From WS-9 sp036274595 (GTDB lineage Bacteria > Eisenbacteria > RBG-16-71-46 > SZUA-252), in contig DASUFL010000008.1 in NCBI GenBank assembly GCA_036274595.1, positions 1-30,155 of the forward strand: a DNA stretch of 30,155 nt. The letters are read 5' to 3'. Position 1 is the first letter of the stretch. Every line of letters begins with the position of its first letter. This document shows positions 14,870 to 23,642 of this stretch, one piece after another. The notes under the pieces were generated by a model. The model did not search any database and was not told the origin of the DNA. It saw only the letters and a list, made by a program, of their open reading frames with translations. The position numbers were made by a program, and so were the translations under genes.

Positions 14870-16638
14870 GCGAGCCCCTCCCGGAAACGGCGCACGAGCT
14901 CCGCGGCGGCCTGGAGCGCGGTCCCTCCCGCGCCTCGAGCATCCGGCGGCGCGTACGCCAGCTGTTCAAGACGCTCGAGCGTCTCCTTCCAGCGCGCGGC
15001 ATCCTCCGCGGGCATGCCGGCCGTCGTGAGACGCGCCGCGGCGTCCCCGACCGGGAGCCCTTCGATGTCGGCTACGTACCGGGCTTCCGCCGCTCGACGG
15101 AGGAGCAGGGCCGTGCGAGCCGGGGTTGGCGCCGCGCTGCCCGCGCGGGCGAGCTCCCGCGCGATCGCATCGAGCTCGCGCTCCCGCTTCCGGCGCGGGT
15201 CGCGGAGCGAGCGGTCGCGCGCGCCGAGCCCGGCCAGCACGCCGAGGTACGCGAGGAGCGATCCCCACGCGACCACATCCGCGGGCCAGGGGGGCACGAG
15301 CGCGAGCGAGCCCCCCGCCCCCGGATGCGAGCGTCGCGGCGCTACGGGACCGAGCAGGGCCGCGGGGCCGAGCGTGTCGCTGCCCGAGCCGGGCGGCAGG
15401 ACCCGGACCGTGATCGTGTCGGATACCTGGGTCCGGTAGCGCCCCTGCTCCGGGTCGAACCACGAGAAGCGGACGGGGAGGATCGCGAACGATCCCGGAC
15501 GCTCGGGAACGAAGCTCGTCTCCCGGCGGCGCTCCCCTTTCAGGCGAAGCCCCGAACGATCGAGGCCCGTCGACGCGGCTCCCGCGTAGCGGCGCGAGGG
15601 AAGCGTGCTCGAGACGTCGGGGTCGCTCGCGGCCGCGAGGTTCCCTTCCCCCTTGAGCACGGTCGCGACGTTCACGGGCTCCCGCGCGCGGACGACGGCG
15701 CGGTCCACCGTCACGTCGAGGTCGTAGCTGCCCACGGCGCCCCGGAACGTCGACGGCGCTCCCTTCGGAAGGGGCGCGACGTCCACCGCGAGCTGCTCGG
15801 TCGTGAGCTCGATATCCTGCACCTGGGTTTCCGGCATGCCGAGCGCGCTCCAGGGATCGGGGACAGGGACCTGCCGCACGACCTGCGCGTGCACGCGCCC
15901 CGGTCCGATCCGGAGCCTTCCGGTGCGCGTCGGGAAGTACTCCACCCGCATCTCGGTCGCGTCGTACTCGACGTCGCCCACGCGGATCCGGCCGGTGCGC
16001 GCCGGCCCCAGCACCTCGGTCCAGAACCCGGGCGCGTCGGGCGGATCCCACGCGGGCGCGCCTTCGTAGCGCACGCGCGAGTAGAGCGTGAAGCGCGCGG
16101 TCACCCCTTCGTTCCAGTAGGCGCGCGTGCGGTCGAGCGTGAGCCGCGCGAAGAGCTCCGGCCCTCCCCCGCCGCCCAGGCCGCCGCCCGAGCGCGGCAT
16201 CGTCGCGCGCACGTGGAGCACGAGCTGCTGCGTCTTCGCCTCCTTCTTGCCCGAGCGAATCAGGAAGGAGGGGATCACATAGTCGCCGGGGGTGCTCGCG
16301 CGGAGCACGAACGTGCTCGTCACGCTGCGTGAGATCACCCCGTTCATCCAGGAGAACCCTTGCGATTGCTCCGTCGCGGTCACGTCGAGACCGGCGATCA
16401 GGGGCAGCTTGATGGCGGGGACGTCCAGTCCTTCGGCCGTGATCGTGATGGCGAGGGTCGCGGGCTCCCCGACGAGGACCTGCTGCCGATCGAGCTCGGC
16501 CTCGGCGGTGAGCTGCTCGGCGCGCGCGGAGGACGGAAGGAGCGCGAGCGCCGCCGCCGCCAGGAGCGCGAGCGCCGCCGCGAGCGCCAGAAGGAACGAC
16601 GGCGCGCGAACCGAGATCCACGGAACGCCCTTCACCAT
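14866..16638 (-). CDS. batD: BatD-like protein (oxygen-tolerance family)
   Basis: The product is 590 residues. A signal sequence (about 10-40, ending near ARAEQ) is followed by repeated immunoglobulin-like beta domains with phrases such as VLVGEPATLAITI and RAYWNEGVTARFTLYSRV. One transmembrane segment (about 475-500) and a cytoplasmic helical tail complete it. This matches BatD. Family members are periplasmic partners of VWA proteins. ATG at 16638 is chosen: it lies one base after the BatC stop and is followed by a good signal peptide, whereas the upstream in-frame extension is Arg-rich shadow sequence. The stop overlaps BatE. Confidence 0.9.
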   Translation of the reverse strand: MVKGVPWISVRAPSFLLALAAALALLAAAALALLPSSARAEQLTAEAELDRQQVLVGEPATLAITITAEGLDVPAIKLPLIAGLDVTATEQSQGFSWMNGVISRSVTSTFVLRASTPGDYVIPSFLIRSGKKEAKTQQLVLHVRATMPRSGGGLGGGGGPELFARLTLDRTRAYWNEGVTARFTLYSRVRYEGAPAWDPPDAPGFWTEVLGPARTGRIRVGDVEYDATEMRVEYFPTRTGRLRIGPGRVHAQVVRQVPVPDPWSALGMPETQVQDIELTTEQLAVDVAPLPKGAPSTFRGAVGSYDLDVTVDRAVVRAREPVNVATVLKGEGNLAAASDPDVSSTLPSRRYAGAASTGLDRSGLRLKGERRRETSFVPERPGSFAILPVRFSWFDPEQGRYRTQVSDTITVRVLPPGSGSDTLGPAALLGPVAPRRSHPGAGGSLALVPPWPADVVAWGSLLAYLGVLAGLGARDRSLRDPRRKRERELDAIARELARAGSAAPTPARTALLLRRAAEARYVADIEGLPVGDAAARLTTAGMPAEDAARWKETLERLEQLAYAPPDARGAGGTALQAAAELVRRFREGLA

Positions 16639-16639
16639 G

Positions 16640-17395
16640 TCACCAATCCTTGTCCTTGGTCTCCTGCGGCGAGCCTGCGCGCTCCTGGCGGCGCGCGGAC
16701 TTCCGCTCCTCCTCGAGCGCATTCAGCCAGTGCTCCGCCTCGGAGGGATTCGGAATCGTGCCGCTCATCTGGCCGGGCGGCTGCGGGGCGGAGCCGGGCG
16801 GCTTGGTCGGGGGCGGCGTGTTCGGCTGAGATCCGGGCGGTGATTGACCCGACGTGCCCGACCCGGACGAGCCTGACCCTCCCTGTCCCTGCCCTCCCGA
16901 CGACGCTTGCGGGGGCCGGTTCCGTCCGCGGCGAATCGCTTCCTCGAGGTTCTTCTTCGCGTCCGCGCGATTCGGATCGATCGTCAGCGACTGGCGGTAG
17001 AGCTTCGCCGCCTCGTCGTAGCGCCCCTGCCGAAGGCTCTCGTTCCCCAGATTGTACGCGGCCGCGGAGCGCGCGGGGTTTCCTCGGAGATCGCGCGACG
17101 TGAAGGCTTCCGTGTACGCCTCACGCGCGGAATCCGCCTGCCCGGCCGCGCCGAGCGCGAGCGCCCGGTCGTACCGCACCGCCGCCGAGCGCGGAAGCTC
17201 CCGCTCCGCTTCGCGGAAGGACTGCACCGCTTCCTTGGGATGCTTCTCCTTGAGCTGCCGCATGCCCCGTCCCGCGGCGCCGCCCCACTCGTACAGGGCG
17301 CCCGAGGCGCCGAGCGCGAGGAGGAGCCACGGGGCGAGCCCGGCGGCGCGCGCGAAAGCGATCCCTGCAGCGTCGAGGGAGCGCGGCGCTCTCAC
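16640..17395 (-). CDS. batC: BatC-like TPR protein
   Basis: The product is 251 residues. A membrane anchor lies at about 16-34, and TPR repeats at about 42-158 include the typical AAYNLGNESLRQGRYDEAAKLYR and NRADAKKNLEEA. A long Gly/Ser/Gln then Pro-rich linker (about 165-210) and a short conserved C-terminal helix (AEHWLNALEEERK) follow. The pattern TPR, low-complexity linker, LNAL helix is typical for BatC. The start is GTG at 17395 in a GTGA overlap with BatB; the next gene starts one base after the stop. It probably scaffolds the VWA proteins at the periplasmic face. Confidence 0.88.
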   Translation of the reverse strand: MRAPRSLDAAGIAFARAAGLAPWLLLALGASGALYEWGGAAGRGMRQLKEKHPKEAVQSFREAERELPRSAAVRYDRALALGAAGQADSAREAYTEAFTSRDLRGNPARSAAAYNLGNESLRQGRYDEAAKLYRQSLTIDPNRADAKKNLEEAIRRGRNRPPQASSGGQGQGGSGSSGSGTSGQSPPGSQPNTPPPTKPPGSAPQPPGQMSGTIPNPSEAEHWLNALEEERKSARRQERAGSPQETKDKDW

Positions 17396-18393
17396 GCGCG
17401 CCTCCGTCTCGGAATCGCGCGCTCGGCGAGAAGGAGCATCCCCGCCAGCGCGGCGATCCACGGGAACCGATCGTCGTACGCGCGGATCGTCTGTCCGCGC
17501 ACTTCCTGATTTCCGCCCGAGCGCACGCCGTCCGCCGCGCGCACCGCCGCCTGTCCGCTCCCGTCCCCGTGCTCGTACCGGCCGCCCCCCCGCCTTGCCA
17601 GATCGCGAAGGAGCCCTTCGTCGAGCTTCGTCCGCACCGGCGCCCCGTCCAAGCCGCGCCGCTGGCCGACGACCGTCCCGGTCGAGTCGACCACGGGGAT
17701 CGTGGCTCCGGCCGCGCCGCCGATCCCGATCGTGAACAGGCGCGCGCCGGCCTGGCGCACCGCCGATGCGCCCGCGCGCGGGTCGCCGCTCAGGTTTTCG
17801 CCGTCCGAGATCAGGATCACCGCGCGCGGCCGGTCGCTCGGTCGTCGGAGATAGCGCGCCGCGAGCGCGAGACCGGCGCCGATGTCGCTTCCGGGGAGAT
17901 CGATGTCGTCGGGGCCGAGCGTCTCGACGATCGTCGCGAGTCCGTCGTAGTCCGTGGAAAGCGGGCTGAGGAGGCGCCCCGTTCCGGCGAAGCCGATCAG
18001 TCCGACCGACGACCCCTCGAGCGACGCGAGGAGCGTGTGGATCTCGCGGGCCGCGGCCCCGAGCCGGTCCGGGTGGGCGTCGCGCGCCATCATGCTGCGC
18101 GAGAGATCGAGCGCGATCACGACGTCCGCGCCGGTCGAGGTCGTGGTGACGAGGCGGTAGCCCGATTGCGGCCGGGCGAGGCCGACCGCGGCTAGCGCGG
18201 CCGCGGCGATCAGGAGCAGGCCGCGAAGCAGGCGAAGACCGCGCCCGGGATCGCCCGTCAGCTTGCGGAGCGCGTCCCTGTCGCCGAGCCCGGCCTCGGT
18301 CCTCCGGCGCGCGCGGAGAGCCCACCCCCACGCCAGAAGGAGGAGCGGCACGAGCCAGAGGAGCTGCAGCCGATCGGGATCCGCCCAGCGCAT
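17392..18393 (-). CDS. batB: BatB-like VWA-domain membrane protein
   Basis: The product is 333 residues. Two N-terminal membrane segments (about 10-27 and 55-73) are followed by a von Willebrand A domain. The MIDAS is DLSRS at 96-100, SD in the second loop (PGSDIGAG) takes the place of the usual Thr, and ISDGEN gives the third loop. A C-terminal membrane segment lies at about 310-327. It is the second of two tandem VWA genes. The ATG at 18393 lies nine bases after BatA. BatA/BatB are thought to form a metal-dependent complex worked on by the MoxR ATPase. Confidence 0.92.
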   Translation of the reverse strand: MRWADPDRLQLLWLVPLLLLAWGWALRARRRTEAGLGDRDALRKLTGDPGRGLRLLRGLLLIAAAALAAVGLARPQSGYRLVTTTSTGADVVIALDLSRSMMARDAHPDRLGAAAREIHTLLASLEGSSVGLIGFAGTGRLLSPLSTDYDGLATIVETLGPDDIDLPGSDIGAGLALAARYLRRPSDRPRAVILISDGENLSGDPRAGASAVRQAGARLFTIGIGGAAGATIPVVDSTGTVVGQRRGLDGAPVRTKLDEGLLRDLARRGGGRYEHGDGSGQAAVRAADGVRSGGNQEVRGQTIRAYDDRFPWIAALAGMLLLAERAIPRRRRA

Positions 18394-18402
18394 GCGAAGC
18401 CT

Positions 18403-19389
18403 CTACGGATACCGGCGCAGGAGGAGCGCGCCGATGAGAAGGTCCAGAGCGAGGAGCGCCCCTGCGGCTCCCATGAGGCCGGGGCCCACCTCGGCCCATC
18501 GCGTGTACGAACGCATCTCGACCTGGGAGGGTTCCATGGCGTCGATGTCATGGTAGACGCGGGAGAGGAGCTCGGCGTTGGTGGCCCGGAAGTAGCGGCC
18601 TCCGGTCAGCGAGGCCACCTGCTTGAGCGTCGGCTCGTCGACGTCGGAGCGCACCCACACGTAGTGGCGCCCGAGCACGGGATCGTCGATCGGATAGGGA
18701 GCCTGCCCCAGCGTGCCCGCGCCGACCGCGTAGACCCGCACGCCGACCGCCGCCGCGAGACGCGCCGCCGTCACCGGGTCGACGGGACCGGCGTTGTTGA
18801 TGCCGTCCGTCATCAATATCATGACGCGGCTCTTCCCCTTCGCGGACCGGAGGACGTACGCGCCCTGCGCGATCGCGCCGCCCACCGCGGTGCCGTCCGG
18901 AAGCTGGCCGAAGTCGAGCCCGTCGATCAGGCTCGCCAGCCCCTCGTAGTCGAGGGTCAAGGGTGAGATGAGCTCGCTCCGTCCCGCGAATCCGACGAGC
19001 GCGATCCGGTCCTGCGTGCGGCCGCGGAGGAACTGCTTGGCCACCTGCTTCGCGACGTAGAGCCGGTTCTGCGGACGGAAGTCTTCGCACCGCATGCTCC
19101 CCGATTGATCGATGGCGAGCACGATGTCGATCCCCTCGCTCACCACCTGGCGCATCTCGCGCCCCGCCTGAGGGCGGGCGGCGGCGATGCAGAAGAGGAG
19201 CGTGGCGATCGGAAGGAAGAGGGGCGCGATGCGCGCGATGAGCACGCGCACTCCCCCCGGACGAGGCAGCGTCGCGAGCGATGGGACCGGCAGGACCGGC
19301 GCGCGGAACCGGCCGCGGCGGCGGAGCACGATCCAGACGATCGCGTACGGGATGAGGAGAAGGAGGAACCAGGGCTCCTGAAATCGCAT
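18403..19389 (-). CDS. batA: BatA-like VWA-domain membrane protein
   Basis: The product is 328 residues with the classical BatA layout: a membrane segment at 7-23, a second at about 55-72, an ARPQ motif, then a VWA domain with an intact MIDAS (DQSGS at 94-98, Thr in DGTAVGGA, and MTDGIN), and a C-terminal membrane segment (about 305-323). The start is ATG at 19389, just after the BatF-like stop at 19391. MoxR-linked VWA proteins act in metal insertion or complex assembly in other systems; Bat proteins have been tied to stress or oxygen tolerance in Bacteroides, though the mechanism is unsettled. Confidence 0.93.
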   Translation of the reverse strand: MRFQEPWFLLLLIPYAIVWIVLRRRGRFRAPVLPVPSLATLPRPGGVRVLIARIAPLFLPIATLLFCIAAARPQAGREMRQVVSEGIDIVLAIDQSGSMRCEDFRPQNRLYVAKQVAKQFLRGRTQDRIALVGFAGRSELISPLTLDYEGLASLIDGLDFGQLPDGTAVGGAIAQGAYVLRSAKGKSRVMILMTDGINNAGPVDPVTAARLAAAVGVRVYAVGAGTLGQAPYPIDDPVLGRHYVWVRSDVDEPTLKQVASLTGGRYFRATNAELLSRVYHDIDAMEPSQVEMRSYTRWAEVGPGLMGAAGALLALDLLIGALLLRRYP

Positions 19390-19390
19390 G

Positions 19391-20449
19391 TCAGCTCGTC
19401 CCTCCGGGAATGGAGGAGGATGGAGGTGTCGTCGTCGCTGGACGTGCCCCCATCACATTTCCCGCGAGCGAGGCCGCGAGGTCGAGCGCCTCCCTCGCCT
19501 CACCGAACGGATCCTCGTGGCGGGCGAATCGCACGAGATCGCTCCTCTGGAGCGCGCGCTCCACGAGTGCTGCGGCCTCGCCGCGCACGTCGGGACGGCG
19601 CTCGAGCTCCCGCTTCAGCTCGGTCGTCGTCCGGTCGAGCGCGGGAATCCCGGTCACCGCGCCCACGTAGGCTCGGATGGCGAGCGAGAGCCGGTCGTAG
19701 AAGCGGTCGCGCGGAAGCGACTCGATCTCCCCGCGGAGCGCCTCGATGGCGCGCAGGAAGGGCACCTCGGGCGCCTCGGGTGTCGCCTCGACGTCGAGTC
19801 CCTTGGCCGCACGGCGCCACCGCCGGATCGCGAGAACGATCGCGACGATGGCCGCGAGGAGCAGGAGTGCCAGACCGGCAGCCAGCGCGATGTCGATCGG
19901 CCGGAGCTCCGGCTTGATGGGACCGCGGTCGGGCTCGGGGTGTTCCGGTGACGCCTGCGTCAGGGAATCCACCGCGAGCGTATCGACCGGGAACCTGAGC
20001 GTGTCCCGGCGGTCCGGGAAGCGCACAACGAGCCCCATCACCGGAAGCGGGATGCGGCCCAGATCGAAGCCTCGCACCTCGAACGTTCCCGACCAGATCA
20101 GGCCCCGCTCTCCGCGCGCCGTCGACGGCTTTCGATCGATGACGTCGAGGGCCGGTGTTCCCGGATCGCGCAGAAGACTCTCTGCGCGTGCTTCCTTGGG
20201 AAGCTCCGCGCGAAGCGTCCACCGTGAGGGCTGCCCGAGCGTCACGCGCGACGGCTGGAGCTCGCTCGCGACGCGGAAGTGGTGTGCCCCGAGTGTCCCC
20301 TCGCGCGCGATGGCGGACCGGGACGCCTCGCTCCCCTTGTCGGCGCAGCCGGCCAGGCAGAAAACGGCCACGGCGAGCACCGAGGTCATGGCAGGCGACA
20401 CGGCCGAGGCGGCGCGAATCGGCCGGCGGGCGGCGGTGCGGGAGCGCAC
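19391..20449 (-). CDS. Lipoprotein with BatD-like layout (BatF-like)
   Basis: The product is 352 residues. After a basic N-terminal extension there is a lipoprotein signal with lipobox LAGC (Cys about 35). A beta-rich external domain (about 60-175) uses BatD-like phrases (VTLGQPSRWTLRAELP). One transmembrane segment (about 187-208) and a cytoplasmic helical domain follow. The GTG at 20449 is supported by GGAGG six bases upstream, within the DUF58 gene end. It occupies the slot often filled by a DUF4381-type protein between DUF58 and BatA. Having both a lipidation signal and an internal membrane helix is unusual, so the Cys may not be lipidated. Confidence 0.78.
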   Translation of the reverse strand: MRSRTAARRPIRAASAVSPAMTSVLAVAVFCLAGCADKGSEASRSAIAREGTLGAHHFRVASELQPSRVTLGQPSRWTLRAELPKEARAESLLRDPGTPALDVIDRKPSTARGERGLIWSGTFEVRGFDLGRIPLPVMGLVVRFPDRRDTLRFPVDTLAVDSLTQASPEHPEPDRGPIKPELRPIDIALAAGLALLLLAAIVAIVLAIRRWRRAAKGLDVEATPEAPEVPFLRAIEALRGEIESLPRDRFYDRLSLAIRAYVGAVTGIPALDRTTTELKRELERRPDVRGEAAALVERALQRSDLVRFARHEDPFGEAREALDLAASLAGNVMGARPATTTPPSSSIPGGTS

Positions 20450-20452
20450 GGC

Positions 20453-21328
20453 CTACCTCCGACGGGTGCGGGCTTCGAAGTGACGGATCAGCGCCGGCGC
20501 GACCGGCGCATCCGTCGAGAGCGCGATGCGCCCCGCCCGCCCGCGGACGAACGCCTCGCCCAGGCGCCGCGAGCGCCGCGACTGGACCGCGCGCCACTCC
20601 TGCCGCGGGCGGCGCGCCCCGAGGTCCACCCACCCGGTGCGGCCGGTCTCCAGATCCTCCACCTGGACGAGTCCGGAAGGAGGGACCGCCGCCTCGAACG
20701 GGTCGCTCACCTCGAGCACGACCAGCTCGTGCCGGCGCGCGAGGTGCGCGAGCGGCCGGTCGAATTCCTCGGTGATCCAGTCGGAGATCACGAAGACGGT
20801 CGCGCGCCGCCGGAGCACGCGTCCCAGGAACGCGAGCGCCTGTCCGAGATCGGTCCCGGTTCCCTTCGGCTCGAGGGCGACCATGTCCCGCACGAGCCTA
20901 AGCGCCCGGGCGCGGCTCTTCGAGGGCGGCAGGTAGAGCTCGATCTGGTCGGTGAAGAGGAGGAGACCCACGCGGTCGCGATTGCGCGCGGCCGCGAGGG
21001 CCACGAGCGCGCCCGCCTCCGCCGCCGTCTCGCGCTTCGTGCGCGCGCGGCTCCCGAACCGGAGGGATCCCGAGAGATCGAGCGCCACGACCACCGTCAG
21101 CTCGCGCTCCTCGTCGAAGCGCTTCACGAAGGGATGCCCCACGCGGGCCGTGACGTTCCAGTCGATCGCGCGGATGTCGTCGCCGGGGACGTACTCGCGG
21201 ACCTCGGCGAACTCGAGCCCCTGGCCGCGGAATGCCGAGCGGTAGGCCCCCGAGAAGACCTCCTCCACCGCCCGCCGGCTCCGGATGGTGAGCCTCCGGA
21301 CCTGCGCGAGCAGCTCGGGGGTGATCAC
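20453..21328 (-). CDS. DUF58 VWA-like protein
   Basis: The product is 291 residues. The DUF58 signature FAEVREYVPGDDIRAIDWNVTAR lies at about 40-62, followed by a VWA-like fold with DLSGS at 84-88 and a weakly conserved later loop (ISDWITE). It has no membrane segment and is the short cytosolic form. DUF58 proteins are nearly always next to MoxR ATPases and are thought to be their partners. The GTG start overlaps the MoxR stop (GTGA). The gene ends at TAG three bases before the BatF-like start. Confidence 0.94.
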   Translation of the reverse strand: MITPELLAQVRRLTIRSRRAVEEVFSGAYRSAFRGQGLEFAEVREYVPGDDIRAIDWNVTARVGHPFVKRFDEERELTVVVALDLSGSLRFGSRARTKRETAAEAGALVALAAARNRDRVGLLLFTDQIELYLPPSKSRARALRLVRDMVALEPKGTGTDLGQALAFLGRVLRRRATVFVISDWITEEFDRPLAHLARRHELVVLEVSDPFEAAVPPSGLVQVEDLETGRTGWVDLGARRPRQEWRAVQSRRSRRLGEAFVRGRAGRIALSTDAPVAPALIRHFEARTRRR

Positions 21329-22314
21329 GGAACCTCGACGCGGGCGAGCAGTCGCCGAGAGACCTCGTCGACCGGGACCCCTTCGGCCTCGGCTTCGTAC
21401 GTGAGGAGGATCCGGTGGCGGAAGACGTCGGGGGCGAGCGCCTTGACGTCGTCCGGCGTGACGTACGCGCGGCCGTCGAGAAACGCGTTGGCCCGCGCCG
21501 ATCGCGCGAGCGCGAGGGTCGCGCGCGGAGACGCGCCGTACTGGATGAGGGGCCTGAGATCGAGCCCGAAGCGCTCCGGTTCGCGCGTGGCGTGCACGAG
21601 GTCCACGATGTAGCGGCGAATCCGCTCGTCCAGGTAGATCCCGTTCGCCGTGTGCCGCGACTTGATGATGCGCTCCACGTCGATCACGCGCTTCGGCGGC
21701 TCGGGCGGATCGCCGCCCATGCGGTCGAGAATACGGCCTTCTTCCTCGGGACTCGGATAGCCGACCCGGATCTTGAGGAGGAAGCGGTCCATCTGCGCCT
21801 CGGGAAGCGGATAGGTCCCCTCCTGCTCGATGGGATTCTGCGTCGCGAGCACCCAGAAAAGATCCCCGAGCGGATGCGTCTTCTCGCCGATCGTGACCTG
21901 CCGCTCCTGCATGGCTTCGAGGAGCGCGCTCTGCACCTTCGCGGGCGCGCGGTTGATCTCGTCGGCGAGGAGGATCTGCGTGAACACGGGTCCCAGCTTC
22001 GGCGTGAACGCGCCCGTCTTCGGATCGAACACGAGCGTGCCGGTGAGGTCCGCCGGGAGGAGATCGGGCGTGAACTGAACGCGGTGGAACGTCGCATGGA
22101 TCGTCTGCGCGACCGTCTTCACGGCGAGGGTCTTCGCCAGACCGGGGACCCCTTCGAGGAGCAGGTGCCCGTCGGCGATGAGTCCGATCAGGATCCGCCG
22201 GACCATCTCCTCCTGCCCGACGATGGTCCGCTCGATCTCCTTCAAGAGCGGTCCGACGAACGAGCTCTCCTCGCGGACGCGCGCGGTGCGTTCTTCCAGC
22301 GTGGCTTCGGTCAT
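21325..22314 (-). CDS. MoxR-family AAA+ ATPase
   Basis: The product is 329 residues, typical for MoxR. Walker A is GVPGLAKT (55-62), Walker B is ILLADEIN (114-121), sensor 1 lies in LATQNPIEQEGTYPLPEAQMDRF, and a C-terminal lid with GASPRA carries sensor 2. MoxR ATPases act as chaperones for VWA-domain proteins, here most likely DUF58, BatA and BatB. It is the first gene of the Bat cluster in transcription order, 22 bases after glyA, so it may share the glyA promoter or have its own within glyA. Confidence 0.96.
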   Translation of the reverse strand: MTEATLEERTARVREESSFVGPLLKEIERTIVGQEEMVRRILIGLIADGHLLLEGVPGLAKTLAVKTVAQTIHATFHRVQFTPDLLPADLTGTLVFDPKTGAFTPKLGPVFTQILLADEINRAPAKVQSALLEAMQERQVTIGEKTHPLGDLFWVLATQNPIEQEGTYPLPEAQMDRFLLKIRVGYPSPEEEGRILDRMGGDPPEPPKRVIDVERIIKSRHTANGIYLDERIRRYIVDLVHATREPERFGLDLRPLIQYGASPRATLALARSARANAFLDGRAYVTPDDVKALAPDVFRHRILLTYEAEAEGVPVDEVSRRLLARVEVP

Positions 22315-22336
22315 CGTGGTCGTCCGGGGCTCGGGT

Positions 22337-23620
22337 CTAGGAGGCTCGGTTCGGGTAGAGCGGGAAGGAGGCGCAGAGGTCCTCGACCTGCGCCCGAATC
22401 TTGGCGAGCGCGGCCGGCTCGGAACGCTTCTGGAGGGCCTCGTCGATCCAGCGGCCCAGCGTGCGGAACTCGGACTCCCCCAGGCCGCGCGTCGTGACCG
22501 CGGCGGCGCCGATCCGGATGCCGCTCGTCACGGCTGGAGGACGGGGATCGTTCGGGACGGCGTTCTTGTTCACGGTGATGCCGGCCTTGTGAAGGGCATC
22601 CTCGCCCTCGGCGCCGGAGAACCCGGCGTTCCTCAGGTCGAGCAGGATGAGATGGTTGTCCGTGCCGCCGGTCACGAGCTCGTAGCCGTGGGTGATGAGC
22701 TCCTGCGCCAGGGTCTTCGCGTTCGCCACGACCTGCGCGGCGTACTCCTTGAACGCGGGCGTGGAGGCCTCGCGGAAGCAGACCGCCTTGGCCGCGATCA
22801 CGTGCATGAGCGGGCCGCCCTGCATCCCGGGAAATACCGACTTATCAATCGCTTTGGCGAACTGACTCTTGCAGAGGATGAAGCCGCTCCGGGGTCCCCG
22901 CAGGGTCTTGTGCGCCGTGGAGGTGACCACGTCCGCGTAGGGCACGGGGCTCGGGTGCACCCCGCCCGCGACCAGGCCGGCGACGTGCGCCATGTCGAAG
23001 ACGAACGCCGCCCCCACCTCGTCCGCGATCGCGCGGAACTTCGCGTAGTCGAAGAAGCGTGGGTACGCGCTCGCGCCGGCCACGATGACACGCGGCTTGT
23101 GCTCCCGCGCCATCGCGGCCACCTGGTCGTAATCGAGGAGCCCGGTGTCGGGCGAAAGGCCGTACTGGACCGCGCGGAAGATGATTCCGGAGTGGCTCAC
23201 CTTGTGCCCGTGGGTCAGGTGCCCGCCGTGGGCGAGCGCCATCCCGAGCAGCGTCGAGCCTGGGGGCATGAGCGCGAGATAGGTGCCGAGGTTGGCCTGC
23301 GCCCCGGCGTGCGGCTGAACGTTCGCGTGCTCCGCGCCGAAGAGCGCCTTCGCCCGCTCGATTGCGAGCGACTCGGCCTTGTCCACGAACTCGCAGCCGC
23401 CGTAGTAGCGCTTCCCCGGATAGCCCTCGGCGTACTTGTTGGTGAGCGGGGAGCCCATCGCCTCGAGCACCGCCTCGCTCACGAAGTTCTCCGAGGCGAT
23501 CAGCTCGAGCGTGGTCTGCTGTCGGTGGACCTCGTCGTCGATGGCGCGCGCGATCTCGGGATCGGCGGCATGGAGCGCCGCGTCGTGCGCGCTCGTAGGC
23601 GCGGCCTCGGAGCGCGCCAT
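22337..23620 (-). CDS. glyA: Serine hydroxymethyltransferase
   Basis: The product is 427 residues, the normal length. The PLP lysine is Lys238 in TSTAHKTLRGPR, and the ASENF motif (42-46), YAEGYPGKRYYGG and FDMAHVAGL are all present. It makes glycine and 5,10-methylene-tetrahydrofolate from serine. AAGGA lies about five bases before the ATG. It follows ilvE and precedes moxR with short gaps, within a housekeeping block that also has purine genes using its one-carbon product. Confidence 0.98.
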   Translation of the reverse strand: MARSEAAPTSAHDAALHAADPEIARAIDDEVHRQQTTLELIASENFVSEAVLEAMGSPLTNKYAEGYPGKRYYGGCEFVDKAESLAIERAKALFGAEHANVQPHAGAQANLGTYLALMPPGSTLLGMALAHGGHLTHGHKVSHSGIIFRAVQYGLSPDTGLLDYDQVAAMAREHKPRVIVAGASAYPRFFDYAKFRAIADEVGAAFVFDMAHVAGLVAGGVHPSPVPYADVVTSTAHKTLRGPRSGFILCKSQFAKAIDKSVFPGMQGGPLMHVIAAKAVCFREASTPAFKEYAAQVVANAKTLAQELITHGYELVTGGTDNHLILLDLRNAGFSGAEGEDALHKAGITVNKNAVPNDPRPPAVTSGIRIGAAAVTTRGLGESEFRTLGRWIDEALQKRSEPAALAKIRAQVEDLCASFPLYPNRAS

Positions 23621-23642
23621 CAGATCCTTCGTCCCGCCCGGC

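Noticed and set aside
13670..15439. 589-codon plus-strand open frame
   Set aside because: Shadow of SDR, BatE and BatD genes; composition is typical of antisense reading.
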